Shown: positions 1 through 5,866, counted from the first letter of the stretch. The stretch is DNA of 6,052 nt from Prevotellaceae bacterium (GCA_031288885.1 JAITQP010000092.1:1-6052), one strand, 5' to 3'. Numbers and translations: made by a program. Notes: a model not told the origin generated them from the sequence alone.

Positions 1-260
1 TCCACCGGCGTGGTCTGGGCGCGCAGGGCGGTCAACTTGAGTGCCACGGCGGTGTTGTTGGCCTTGGTTTGCAGCTCGTACTCACCGTCTCGGTTAAGGT
101 CGCTACCCAGCCGGGCGGCCACCTCGTCGCCCTTGGTGTCGGTTTCCATGCCCACCACCAGTATCACCAGCTTGGGCTTTTGCTGCGCGTAGGCAGTCAT
201 CGTGCTTACTGCCCCAACGAGCAGCAAAGCACATAAATAAATCTTGTAGCTCTGTTTCAT
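1..260 (-). CDS. Secreted protein of unknown function, N-terminus only
   Basis: This open frame reads leftward from an ATG at 260-258 and is still open at the window edge, so 86 codons are visible. Residues 1-26 form a signal peptide: K2 and K6, a hydrophobic stretch (IYLCALLLVGAVSTMTA) and a likely signal peptidase I site at AYA-QQ. No lipobox is visible. The mature part begins QQKPKLVILVVGME, a beta-strand-like segment, followed by a charged region with GDEVAARLGSDLNRDGEYEL. This pattern vaguely recalls secreted Bacteroidota proteins with an N-terminal CsgG/LpoB-like alpha-beta domain and variable C-termini. That resemblance is from memory and weak, so no function is assigned. The start is supported by the signal peptide and an A-rich leader with no Shine-Dalgarno sequence. 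No good promoter lies just upstream. The best one is at 586-616, which implies a leader of about 320 nt. Confidence 0.75.
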   Translation of the reverse strand, partial: MKQSYKIYLCALLLVGAVSTMTAYAQQKPKLVILVVGMETDTKGDEVAARLGSDLNRDGEYELQTKANNTAVALKLTALRAQTTPV

Positions 261-292
261 TTTTTTTGTTTTTTGAATTTTCGCTTACTCTT

Positions 293-320
293 TTACAGGA
301 TTTTCAGCATTACCTCCTTT
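293..320 (-). other. Five-codon mini-ORF with a strong Shine-Dalgarno sequence in the leader of the left-edge gene
   Basis: On the minus strand AAAGGAGGTA is followed directly by ATG at 310-308, then four codons and TAA at 295-293, encoding MLKIL. The minus-strand secreted-protein gene starts 32 nt beyond the stop. No other start in this window has a recognisable Shine-Dalgarno sequence, as is normal for Bacteroidota, so this site stands out. It could be a leader peptide or a ribosome-standby site, or simply chance. The complement on the plus strand contains ACCTCCTTT, which resembles the 3' end of 16S rRNA. Only the sequence is observed; any role is inferred. Confidence 0.25.
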
Positions 321-363
321 GAGTTTGGACAATAAAAAAAGCGTGAAACTCAACTGCTTCCCG

Positions 364-483
364 ACATTTGTGGTATTTGGCGTAACCAAGACTAAATAGG
401 AATAAGTTAAGTTCACGCGTGAGCGTGAACATTGTCACTTATTCTTCCTTAGTCCATTATTAAATCGCCAAATTTTCAAATGT
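364..483. repeat. Imperfect inverted repeat of about 120 nt (long hairpin or MITE-like element)
   Basis: Three nested complementary blocks share a centre near 420-423. The inner block pairs 411-418 (GTTCACGC) with 423-430 (GCGTGAAC) perfectly around a 4-nt loop. The middle block pairs 390-395 (GACTAA) with 449-454 (TTAGTC) and 401-407 (AATAAGT) with 437-443 (ACTTATT). The outer block pairs 364-382 with 466-483, where ACATTTG and ATTTGGCG on the left match CGCCAAAT and CAAATGT on the right with a small bulge. The element is AT-rich and encodes no convincing protein. It could be a miniature inverted-repeat element, the remnant of one, or a structured RNA leader for the minus-strand gene that starts at 260. 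It has no U-tract, so a simple terminator is unlikely. Confidence 0.7.
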
Positions 484-585
484 TGAAGAATAAAAGCTCA
501 ATGCTTCTTATGTATATCTTAAAAGTGTGCGCGCATTACTGCGCTGTATATGTCATAGGCACAAAAATTTTTATGTGTTCAGCTG

Positions 586-616
586 CAAAGGTAAAAACAT
601 TTTTTGTTAATACAAG
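586..616 (-). promoter_or_regulatory. Predicted Bacteroidota-type promoter reading leftward
   Basis: On the minus strand a -7 element TACCTTTG (593-586) matches the Bacteroidota consensus TAnnTTTG exactly. A TTG at 615-613 lies 19 nt upstream, within the usual spacing to a -33 element. The predicted start of transcription is about 579. A transcript from here would cross the inverted repeat at 364-483 and the mini-ORF at 293-320 before reaching the secreted-protein start at 260. It could instead make a stand-alone small RNA. No comparable element was seen nearer to that gene. Confidence 0.5.
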
Positions 617-652
617 CAATAGGGGGTGATTTTTTTCTTTCGCGAGGCGTGC

Positions 653-715
653 ATTTCTGGATTCCTCCGCTCCGCGCGCTCGTACCTCGCGCGCGTCGGT
701 CGGAATGACGGAAAT
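653..715. repeat. REP-like GC-rich palindrome
   Basis: The ends ATTTC (653-657) and GAAAT (711-715) are complementary, as are ATTCC (661-665) and GGAAT (702-706). The centre has GCGCGC (674-679) facing GCGCGC (689-694) around a short loop. The block is much more GC-rich than the surrounding intergenic DNA. Its right arm carries GGAATGACGG, a string I recall from dispersed intergenic palindromes in several bacterial groups. It is probably a copy of a genome-wide dispersed repeat rather than a gene-specific site. Copy number cannot be judged from one window. Confidence 0.5.
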
Positions 716-734
716 GGTGGCGACAGTGGTATGC

Positions 735-760
735 AAAAAGGGCGGGTTTGAAACCCGCCC
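735..760 (-). terminator. Intrinsic terminator of dxs
   Basis: Positions 740-749 (GGGCGGGTTT) and 751-760 (AAACCCGCCC) are perfectly complementary, giving a practical stem of 7-8 GC-rich pairs with a short loop. Read on the minus strand the stem is followed at once by TTTTT (739-735), the classic rho-independent layout. It lies 38 nt beyond the dxs stop codon. GGGCGGGTTT palindromes of this kind also occur as dispersed repeats in many bacterial genomes, so the terminator may be a recruited repeat copy. Confidence 0.75.
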
Positions 761-781
761 CTATGGTGTGCACGCTTTGCG

Positions 782-814
782 CCATTAACCATTAATCATT
801 AACCATTAACCATT
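782..814. repeat. Heptanucleotide tandem array (CCATTAA) overlapping the dxs 3' end
   Basis: The units are CCATTAA (782-788), CCATTAA (789-795), TCATTAA (796-802), CCATTAA (803-809) and a partial CCATT (810-814), which is 4.7 copies with one substitution. The array runs across the dxs stop codon at 799-801 and encodes the last residues (MVNG) of the protein. Each unit contains TTAA. Because 7 is not a multiple of 3, the array places TAA in all three frames of both strands. Slippage by one unit could change the extreme C-terminus of Dxs, which is probably harmless. Confidence 0.85.
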
Positions 815-2703
815 GTCTTCGCTATTCGGTAAATGCCGGCGGCGTCGAAGCCGCACTCGGCTTGGAGCTGCGACATGGGGCCGTGCTCCACAAACCTGTC
901 GGGGATGCCAAGGCGCGTGACCTGCACGCTGTAGCCGTTTTCGGTGAAAAATTCGGCGACGGCGCTCCCCATGCCGCCAACAATCGCGCCATCCTCTACC
1001 GTAATCACGCGCGAAAAGCGCCTGCCCACTTCGCGCAGCACCTCCTCGTCCAGCGGCTTGGCAAAGCGCATGTCGTAGTGCATGACGTAAATGCCCTCCT
1101 CCTCCAGCCGGCGCGCCGCCTGCTCCACAAAGTTGCCCGCGTGCCCAAGGCTCAGCACGGCAAGGTGGCTTCCGCTGCGGAGGAGGCGGGCTTTTCCCAC
1201 CGGTATCTCCTCAAAGGGCTTTTGCCACTGCACCGTCACGCCGCTCCCGCGCGGGTAGCGGATGGAAAACGTGCGCCGGTGCGGCAGCTGCGCCGTGTAC
1301 ATCATGTTGCGCAGCTCCACCTCGTTCATGGGGGCTGCCACCACCATGTTGGGGATGCAGCGCAGGTAGGCTACGTCGTAGGCGCCGTGGTGCGTGGCGC
1401 CGTCCTCGCCCACCAGCCCGCTGCGGTCGAGGCAAAAGACAACGTGGAGGTTTTGCAGCGCCACGTCGTGGATGATGGAGTCGTAGCCGCGCTGCATGAA
1501 GCTTGAGTAAATGTTGCAGAAGGGGATTTTGCCGGCGGCCGCCAGCCCCGCGGAGAACGTTACGGCGTGCTGCTCGGCGATACCCACGTCGAAGGCGCGG
1601 TGGGGCATCTTCTCCATCATGATGTTCAGCGACGAGCCGGTGGGCATGGCGGGGGTGATGCCCACAATTTTGTCGTTTTGCTCGGCGAGCTCCACAATCG
1701 TTTCGCCAAACACGTGCTGGTAGAGCGGCGGCTGCTCCGCCTTGCTGGCGCTGATGCGCTCGCCGGTGTTCCGGTCAAAGGTGCCGGGCGCGTGCCACAG
1801 GGTTTGGTTTTCCTCGGCGGGCTTGTAGCCTTTTCCCTTTACGGTGAGCACGTGCAGCAGCTTGGGGCCCGGGATGTTCTTCATCATCTCCAGCGTGCTC
1901 ACCAGCTGGAGCACGTCGTGCCCGTCAACGGGGCCAAAGTAGCGGAAGTTGAGCGCCTCAAAGAGGTTGCTCTGGCGCAGGATGGAGGATTTGACGGCAA
2001 TGATGGTTTTTTGGAGGAAGAGGCGAATGGACTTCAGCCGCGCCGTTCGCTGCCAGACCTCATTCTTCACCCTGTTGTACACCGGCGAGGCGGTTATCCT
2101 CGTGAGGTACTCGTTGAGCGCGCCCACGCTGGGGTCTATCGCCATTTTGTTGTCGTTGAGGATGACGAGCAGGTTTGACTTTTCGATGCCCGCGTTGTTC
2201 ATCCCCTCAAAGGCCATTCCGCCGGTCATGGAGCCGTCGCCAATGATGGCCACCACCTGCCGCTGCTCGCCCTGCATTTTTGCGGCCACGGCCAGCCCCA
2301 GCGCCGCCGAGATGGAGGTGGAGGAGTGCCCTGTGCCGAACGCGTCGTACTCGCTTTCGGACATTTTGGGGAAGCCGCTGATGCCCTGATAGCGGCGGTT
2401 GCAGGCAAAGAGCTTGCGCCGCCCCGTCAGGATTTTGTGGGCGTAGGCCTGATGCCCAACGTCCCACACCAGCTTATCGTAGGGAGTGTTATATACGTAG
2501 TGGAGGGCCACCGTGAGCTCCACCACGCCAAGGCTGGCGCCAAAGTGCCCCGGGTTTTCCGACACCTCGTCGATGATGAAATCGCGCACCTCCCTGCACA
2601 CCTCCGGCAGCAGGCGCTTGTCCAGCCGCTTCAAGTCCAATGGAAAGTCAACCGTATCCAGCAATGGGTATTTACCTTGGTGCATACTTGCAAAGTTTAA
2701 CAA
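799..2703 (-). CDS. dxs: 1-deoxy-D-xylulose-5-phosphate synthase
   Basis: Dxs condenses pyruvate and glyceraldehyde 3-phosphate, releasing CO2, to give DXP. This is the first step of the MEP isoprenoid pathway and also feeds thiamine and pyridoxal synthesis; the enzyme is a cytosolic thiamine-diphosphate dimer. The frame has 634 codons from the ATG at 2703, close to the family's usual length. Visible hallmarks are PGHFGASLG (H53), DVGHQAYAHKILTGR (81-95), the ThDP/metal motif GDG at 155-157 with NN at 169-170, FGPVDGHD (256-263), the pyrimidine-domain FDVGIAEQHA with catalytic-type E377, DRSGLVGEDGATHHG (426-440), and a transketolase C-terminal domain ending PDRFVEHG. The first seven residues are probably not translated: a -7 element at 2714-2721 predicts a transcript start near 2707, leaving a usable leader only for the internal ATG at 2685-2683 (MHQGKYPLLD, 628 residues). 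The gene is complete and followed by an intrinsic terminator. A heptamer array supplies its stop codon. Confidence 0.98.
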   Translation of the reverse strand: MLNFASMHQGKYPLLDTVDFPLDLKRLDKRLLPEVCREVRDFIIDEVSENPGHFGASLGVVELTVALHYVYNTPYDKLVWDVGHQAYAHKILTGRRKLFACNRRYQGISGFPKMSESEYDAFGTGHSSTSISAALGLAVAAKMQGEQRQVVAIIGDGSMTGGMAFEGMNNAGIEKSNLLVILNDNKMAIDPSVGALNEYLTRITASPVYNRVKNEVWQRTARLKSIRLFLQKTIIAVKSSILRQSNLFEALNFRYFGPVDGHDVLQLVSTLEMMKNIPGPKLLHVLTVKGKGYKPAEENQTLWHAPGTFDRNTGERISASKAEQPPLYQHVFGETIVELAEQNDKIVGITPAMPTGSSLNIMMEKMPHRAFDVGIAEQHAVTFSAGLAAAGKIPFCNIYSSFMQRGYDSIIHDVALQNLHVVFCLDRSGLVGEDGATHHGAYDVAYLRCIPNMVVAAPMNEVELRNMMYTAQLPHRRTFSIRYPRGSGVTVQWQKPFEEIPVGKARLLRSGSHLAVLSLGHAGNFVEQAARRLEEEGIYVMHYDMRFAKPLDEEVLREVGRRFSRVITVEDGAIVGGMGSAVAEFFTENGYSVQVTRLGIPDRFVEHGPMSQLQAECGFDAAGIYRIAKTMVNG

Positions 2704-2713
2704 AGTGAAGCCG

Positions 2714-2721
2714 CAAAGGTA
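2714..2721 (-). promoter_or_regulatory. dxs promoter -7 element
   Basis: The minus strand reads TACCTTTG here, an exact match to the Bacteroidota TAnnTTTG consensus, identical in core sequence to the element at 586-593. No TTG lies at the expected -33 distance. Transcription would start near 2707, which favours translation of dxs from the ATG at 2685 rather than 2703. Confidence 0.5.
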
Positions 2722-2744
2722 GTAAAGTTTGGGGGTTTACTCGC

Positions 2745-2752
2745 TACTTTTG
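2745..2752 (+). promoter_or_regulatory. Promoter -7 element of the OmpA-family lipoprotein gene
   Basis: TACTTTTG matches TAnnTTTG and lies 23 bp before the ATG at 2776, giving a predicted leader of roughly 17 nt. A TTTG at 2728-2731 is only 13 nt upstream, too close to be a normal -33 element. This promoter probably drives the OmpA-family gene and, with no terminator seen downstream, lgt and the DUF4249 gene. Confidence 0.45.
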
Positions 2753-2775
2753 TTCTTAAAAATTCTTTACCTAAT

Positions 2776-3756
2776 ATGAAGCATCCATTTTGTTTTCTAA
2801 CTATCGCATTGCTCTGCATAGCTTCGTCGTGCATTGCCCCCAAAAAATTTCAGGATTTACAGGCGCAGAAAGCCATCTGCGACGATAAAAACGCACAGCT
2901 CGAGTCGGAAAATGACGGCCTGAGGGAGCAAAACACGCAGCGCCAGCAGCGCGAGGAGCAGCAGAACAACCACATGCTGCAGCTGCAAGACACCATTGGG
3001 CTGCTGCTGGACGAGCAGCGCATGCTGAACAACCGCTACGCCGACCTGATGAAGGCGCAGGAGGCGCTGCAAACGGGCAGCCGGCAGGAAATTCGCGACC
3101 TGCTCAAGCAGCTTCAGCAAAATCAGGAGGCCATGCAGCAAAAGGAAAACCAGCTCTTCAGCGCGGAGCAGGCGCTCAACGAGCGCACGCTGGCGGTGCA
3201 GAAGCTCGAGAATGAGCTCAACGAGCGTAACCAAAAGCTGATAGCGCTGCAGCAAGCCCTCTTTCAGAAAGACTCCATTGCGCAAGCCCTGCGCAAAAAG
3301 GTTGCCGACGCGCTGCTGGGCTTCGAGGGCAAAGGTCTGACCGTCACCATGCGCGACGGGAAAGTATACGTTTCGCTCGACGAAAAGCTGCTCTTTGCCT
3401 CGGGCAGCGCCACCGTTGACCGGCGCGGCGCGGAGGCCATCGGCAGCTTAGCAAAGGTGCTGGAGCAAAACCCCGACATCAACGTAACCATCGAGGGGCA
3501 CACCGACGACGTGCCCTACAAAGGCTCGGGGCAGCTGGTGGATAACTGGGACTTGAGCGTGAAGCGCGCCACCTCCGTTGTGCGCATTATGCTCAACAAC
3601 ACCAGCATTGAGCAATCGCGGGTAACGGCGGCAGGGCGCGCCGAGTTTGTGCCCCTGCAAGCCGGCAAAACCCCCGAGGCGCGGCAGGCCAACCGCCGCA
3701 TTGAGGTCATCCTTGCCCCCAAGCTCGACGAGGTGTTTAAGCTGCTGGAAAATTGA
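2776..3756 (+). CDS. OmpA/MotB-family peptidoglycan-binding lipoprotein with a long coiled coil
   Basis: This is a 326-residue envelope protein predicted to be lipid-anchored and to grip peptidoglycan. Residues 1-18 are a lipoprotein signal peptide ending in IASSC, with Cys19 as the likely acylated residue. Residues 25-178 are rich in Q, E, L and R with heptad-like spacing, so a long alpha-helical coiled coil is predicted. Residues 188-314 form an OmpA C-terminal domain: LLFASGSATVD, the ligand motif GHTDD (241-245), NWDLSVKRA (257-265) with R264, and the closing NRRIEV (306-311). The D and R positions match those that bind diaminopimelate in OmpA/Pal-type domains. The Bacteroidota OmpA-like coiled-coil lipoproteins are the nearest comparison; the exact role (tether, spacer or scaffold) is unknown. 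It starts without a Shine-Dalgarno sequence and lies 57 nt upstream of lgt, whose product should acylate it. Confidence 0.92.
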   Translation: MKHPFCFLTIALLCIASSCIAPKKFQDLQAQKAICDDKNAQLESENDGLREQNTQRQQREEQQNNHMLQLQDTIGLLLDEQRMLNNRYADLMKAQEALQTGSRQEIRDLLKQLQQNQEAMQQKENQLFSAEQALNERTLAVQKLENELNERNQKLIALQQALFQKDSIAQALRKKVADALLGFEGKGLTVTMRDGKVYVSLDEKLLFASGSATVDRRGAEAIGSLAKVLEQNPDINVTIEGHTDDVPYKGSGQLVDNWDLSVKRATSVVRIMLNNTSIEQSRVTAAGRAEFVPLQAGKTPEARQANRRIEVILAPKLDEVFKLLEN

Positions 3757-3764
3757 CGCAAGCT

Positions 3765-3813
3765 AATTCTCAATTCGTAATTCCTAATTCGTAATTTTTA
3801 ATTCTTAATTCCC
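3765..3813 (+). repeat. Heptanucleotide array (AATTCNN, seven units) ending at the lgt start codon
   Basis: Seven consecutive 7-nt units fill this stretch: AATTCTC, AATTCGT, AATTCCT, AATTCGT, AATTTTT, AATTCTT and AATTCCC. The last base of the last unit touches the lgt ATG at 3814. The array covers almost the whole gap between the OmpA-family stop and lgt. It therefore forms the 5' leader, or the intercistronic leader, of lgt in place of a Shine-Dalgarno site. Six of the seven junctions place TAA in the array. No hairpin is evident, so it does not look like a terminator. Confidence 0.85.
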
Positions 3814-4692
3814 ATGCTGCTCTCCATTACGTGGAACATTGACCCCGAAATATTTTCCATCGGCATCGTTCATGTGCGCTACTACGGCGTGCTGTTTGCG
3901 CTGGCGTTTGTGTGCGACTACCTAATTTTTTCGCGCTTCTTCAGGCGCGAAAAGCTGCCCCTGCCGCTGCTCGACGCGCTCACCATGTGGGCGGTGATTT
4001 TTACCATCGTTGGGCTACGCCTTGGTCACTGCCTGTTCTACGAGCCAGCCCACTACCTCTCGCACCCTTGGGATATGCTGAAAATCTGGGAGGGCGGCTT
4101 GGCGAGCCACGGCGCGGCAATTGCGCTGCCGCTGGGGCTATGGCTATTCTGCCGAAAGCACAAGATGAGCTACCTCTGGCTGCTCGACCGAATTGTGATT
4201 GTGGTGGCGCTCACGGGCTTCTTCATCCGCATCGGCAACCTGATGAACTCCGAAATCTACGGCATACAAACCTCCCTGCCGTGGGGCTTCATCTTTGAGC
4301 ATCGCCACGAGCTTGCGCCCAAGCACCCCACGCAAATCTACGAGGCGCTCGCCTACCTGCTGATATTCCTCCTCCTCCTGCACATCTACGTAAAGAAAGA
4401 CAGCCTGCGCCGGCGCGGAGGATTTTTGTTCGGCGCGTTCCTGACGCTGGTCTTCACGTTTCGCTTTTTGGTGGAGTTCATCAAGGAGCGTCAGGTTGAT
4501 TTTGAGGAGGGAATGCCGCTTGATATGGGGCAGCTGCTCAGCATCCCCTTTGTGCTGCTGGGCGTATTCATGCTCATCTACAGCCTCCGGCGCGAGCCGG
4601 ATAGCAAGCCTTTTGTCCTTAAGTTGTCGGATTTTCAGCCGAACGCGGGAGCTAAGGCTCAACGCAAAGGCAAAAGTAAAGCAACTAAGTAA
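3814..4692 (+). CDS. lgt: Phosphatidylglycerol-prolipoprotein diacylglyceryl transferase
   Basis: Lgt transfers diacylglycerol from phosphatidylglycerol to the lipobox cysteine of prolipoproteins in the cytoplasmic membrane, the first step of lipoprotein maturation. The protein has 292 residues and about seven hydrophobic segments. Family motifs are in order: VRYYGVLFALAF near the N-terminus, VGLRLGH (66-72), the WEGGLASHG block (92-100), the Lgt signature RIGNLMNSEIYG (139-150, with R139, N142, N145 and E147), HPTQIYEA (171-178) and RFLVEF (217-222), whose R217 and E221 correspond to conserved residues near the active site. The tail after residue 262 is hydrophilic and lysine-rich (KAQRKGKSKATK). 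The ATG at 3814 fits the usual Bacteroidota opening (WNIDPEIF). Both flanking genes encode predicted lipoproteins. The next gene begins 16 nt after the stop, suggesting cotranscription. Confidence 0.97.
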   Translation: MLLSITWNIDPEIFSIGIVHVRYYGVLFALAFVCDYLIFSRFFRREKLPLPLLDALTMWAVIFTIVGLRLGHCLFYEPAHYLSHPWDMLKIWEGGLASHGAAIALPLGLWLFCRKHKMSYLWLLDRIVIVVALTGFFIRIGNLMNSEIYGIQTSLPWGFIFEHRHELAPKHPTQIYEALAYLLIFLLLLHIYVKKDSLRRRGGFLFGAFLTLVFTFRFLVEFIKERQVDFEEGMPLDMGQLLSIPFVLLGVFMLIYSLRREPDSKPFVLKLSDFQPNAGAKAQRKGKSKATK

Positions 4693-4708
4693 CATTGAAA
4701 GTTAAGTG

Positions 4709-5866
4709 ATGAGGTATTTTTTCCTACCTTTTCTTTTTGCGGTAATGCTCACCGGCGCGTGCGTGGAGCGCGTCACCATTGACACGAACAGCCAAAGCCC
4801 CAAGCTGGTGGTAGTGGCTATGCTCACCACCGACACCGTTCCGCAGGTGGTAACGCTCACGCAATCGACCAACTTTTTTGGCGGGGACACCTGTCCGGTT
4901 GTCTCCACGGCAAAGGTGTGGATAAACGATACGCCGCTCCCGTTTGACGCCGAAAAGGGCGCTTACGTCACCCAAGGTCGCTTTGACGTTAAGTCCGGCG
5001 CGCTCTACAAGCTGCGCATACTTTGCGACATGAACGGCGACGGCGCGGACGAGGAGTTTTGGGCCGAAGACGTTGTGCCCCACAGCATATCGATACCGCA
5101 AGTCATACTAACGCCCCTGAACATGGACATCGATACCAACCGCTACGCCCCACCCTTTATTGTTTCCGCCATCTTTATGCGTAGCAACACCAACGACAAC
5201 TATGTTCGCGTCACCGAATACTATCAGGGCAAGCAGCGGACGGAGAAGCTATCGCAGTATGCTGTAGGCAGCGTTCCATACGGTTTTACCAACGTTGTTC
5301 CGGTGCCAACCATTGCCACCATCACCCGCAGCGGCTTCCTGCTGGACGGGCAACCCGACACCGTTTTTTACTGCCCGTTCGATACGGTGAGCTTTGGGGT
5401 GAGCACCCTGAGCGAGGCGCTGTTTCGCTACATTACGACGGCGCAAACGGAGAGTCGGGGCAGCAACCCCATGTTTGGCGGCGCGCCGGCTAACGCGGAG
5501 AGCAACATTCACGGCGAAAACGTGGTGGGATGCTTTGGCGCCTACGCAGCCGGCAAGCCCAAGTCCATTGTGCTACCCATGAACACCAAAACGCTGGACG
5601 GCGACAACATTTGGTTCAACCTGAAAGATACCTCCCTGTGCATCGGCATACGCGAAGAGGGCACTGCGACCTACCTTACCGGCGCACGAGCGGGAGAGCT
5701 ATACTTTCAAATGCAAGGCGTTGACCACCGAATCAAAGGATTTTGGGCGCATAAGGGGAGCGATGTTAGGGGAGCCTCAAGGTTTGAGATGAAAAGCTAC
5801 GACGAATTTTGGGGTGAAGGAGAGGATGAGAAGTGGCATAGGGGACGGGGACGGGGAAGGCGCTAA
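4709..5866 (+). CDS. DUF4249-family lipoprotein
   Basis: This is a 385-residue predicted lipoprotein of the Bacteroidota DUF4249 family, whose function is unknown; members are often near TonB-dependent receptor genes. The start is the ATG at 4709; an in-frame GTG three bases earlier is less likely. The signal peptide ends LTGAC with Cys18. Features I associate with the family are PKLVVVAMLTTD (31-42), VVTLTQSTNFF (47-57), an Ig-like strand region (VSTAKVWINDTP, 65-76), SALYKLRI-type strands around 97-104, and the GSNPMFGGAPANAESNIHG...GCFGAY segment (251-279). Residues after about 290 extend beyond the part I recognise and end in a basic low-complexity tail, RGRGRGRR. An acidic turn DMNGDGADEE (107-116) resembles a calcium-binding loop but lacks the final acidic residue of an EF-hand. 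No TonB-dependent receptor is adjacent. It is likely cotranscribed with lgt. Confidence 0.82.
   Translation: MRYFFLPFLFAVMLTGACVERVTIDTNSQSPKLVVVAMLTTDTVPQVVTLTQSTNFFGGDTCPVVSTAKVWINDTPLPFDAEKGAYVTQGRFDVKSGALYKLRILCDMNGDGADEEFWAEDVVPHSISIPQVILTPLNMDIDTNRYAPPFIVSAIFMRSNTNDNYVRVTEYYQGKQRTEKLSQYAVGSVPYGFTNVVPVPTIATITRSGFLLDGQPDTVFYCPFDTVSFGVSTLSEALFRYITTAQTESRGSNPMFGGAPANAESNIHGENVVGCFGAYAAGKPKSIVLPMNTKTLDGDNIWFNLKDTSLCIGIREEGTATYLTGARAGELYFQMQGVDHRIKGFWAHKGSDVRGASRFEMKSYDEFWGEGEDEKWHRGRGRGRR

Noticed and set aside
308..320. Plus-strand match to the 16S rRNA 3' end (ACCTCCTTT) as an rRNA fragment
   Set aside because: Only nine bases match and the flanking sequence is not 16S-like. It is simply the complement of the Shine-Dalgarno-like site.
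364..483. CRISPR repeat or rho-independent terminator
   Set aside because: There is one inverted repeat, no direct repeat and spacer pattern, and no T-tract after the stem on either strand.
536..792. Minus-strand open frames of 61-68 codons downstream of dxs
   Set aside because: They run through the terminator and the REP-like palindrome, have arginine-rich low-quality translations and no promoter or start context.
862..2178. Long plus-strand open frames (214 and 203 codons) opposite dxs
   Set aside because: They lie inside a clear dxs gene with high GC, where antisense frames stay open by codon bias. Their H-, V-, A- and R-rich translations show no domain or signal.
2857..3285. 142-codon minus-strand frame opposite the coiled-coil region
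   Set aside because: The leucine-rich translation is the complement of CAG/CTG-rich coiled-coil codons, a typical shadow.
4815..4848. EF-hand or dockerin domain in the DUF4249 protein (the DMNGDGADEE turn lies further on, at about 5027-5056)
   Set aside because: The turn lacks the acidic residue at loop position 12, and no second loop or helix pair is present, so it is treated as an acidic turn only.
5811..5856. G-quadruplex from GGGG runs at the DUF4249 3' end
   Set aside because: Only three G-runs are close together. The fourth is about 26 nt away, so a stable quadruplex is doubtful.
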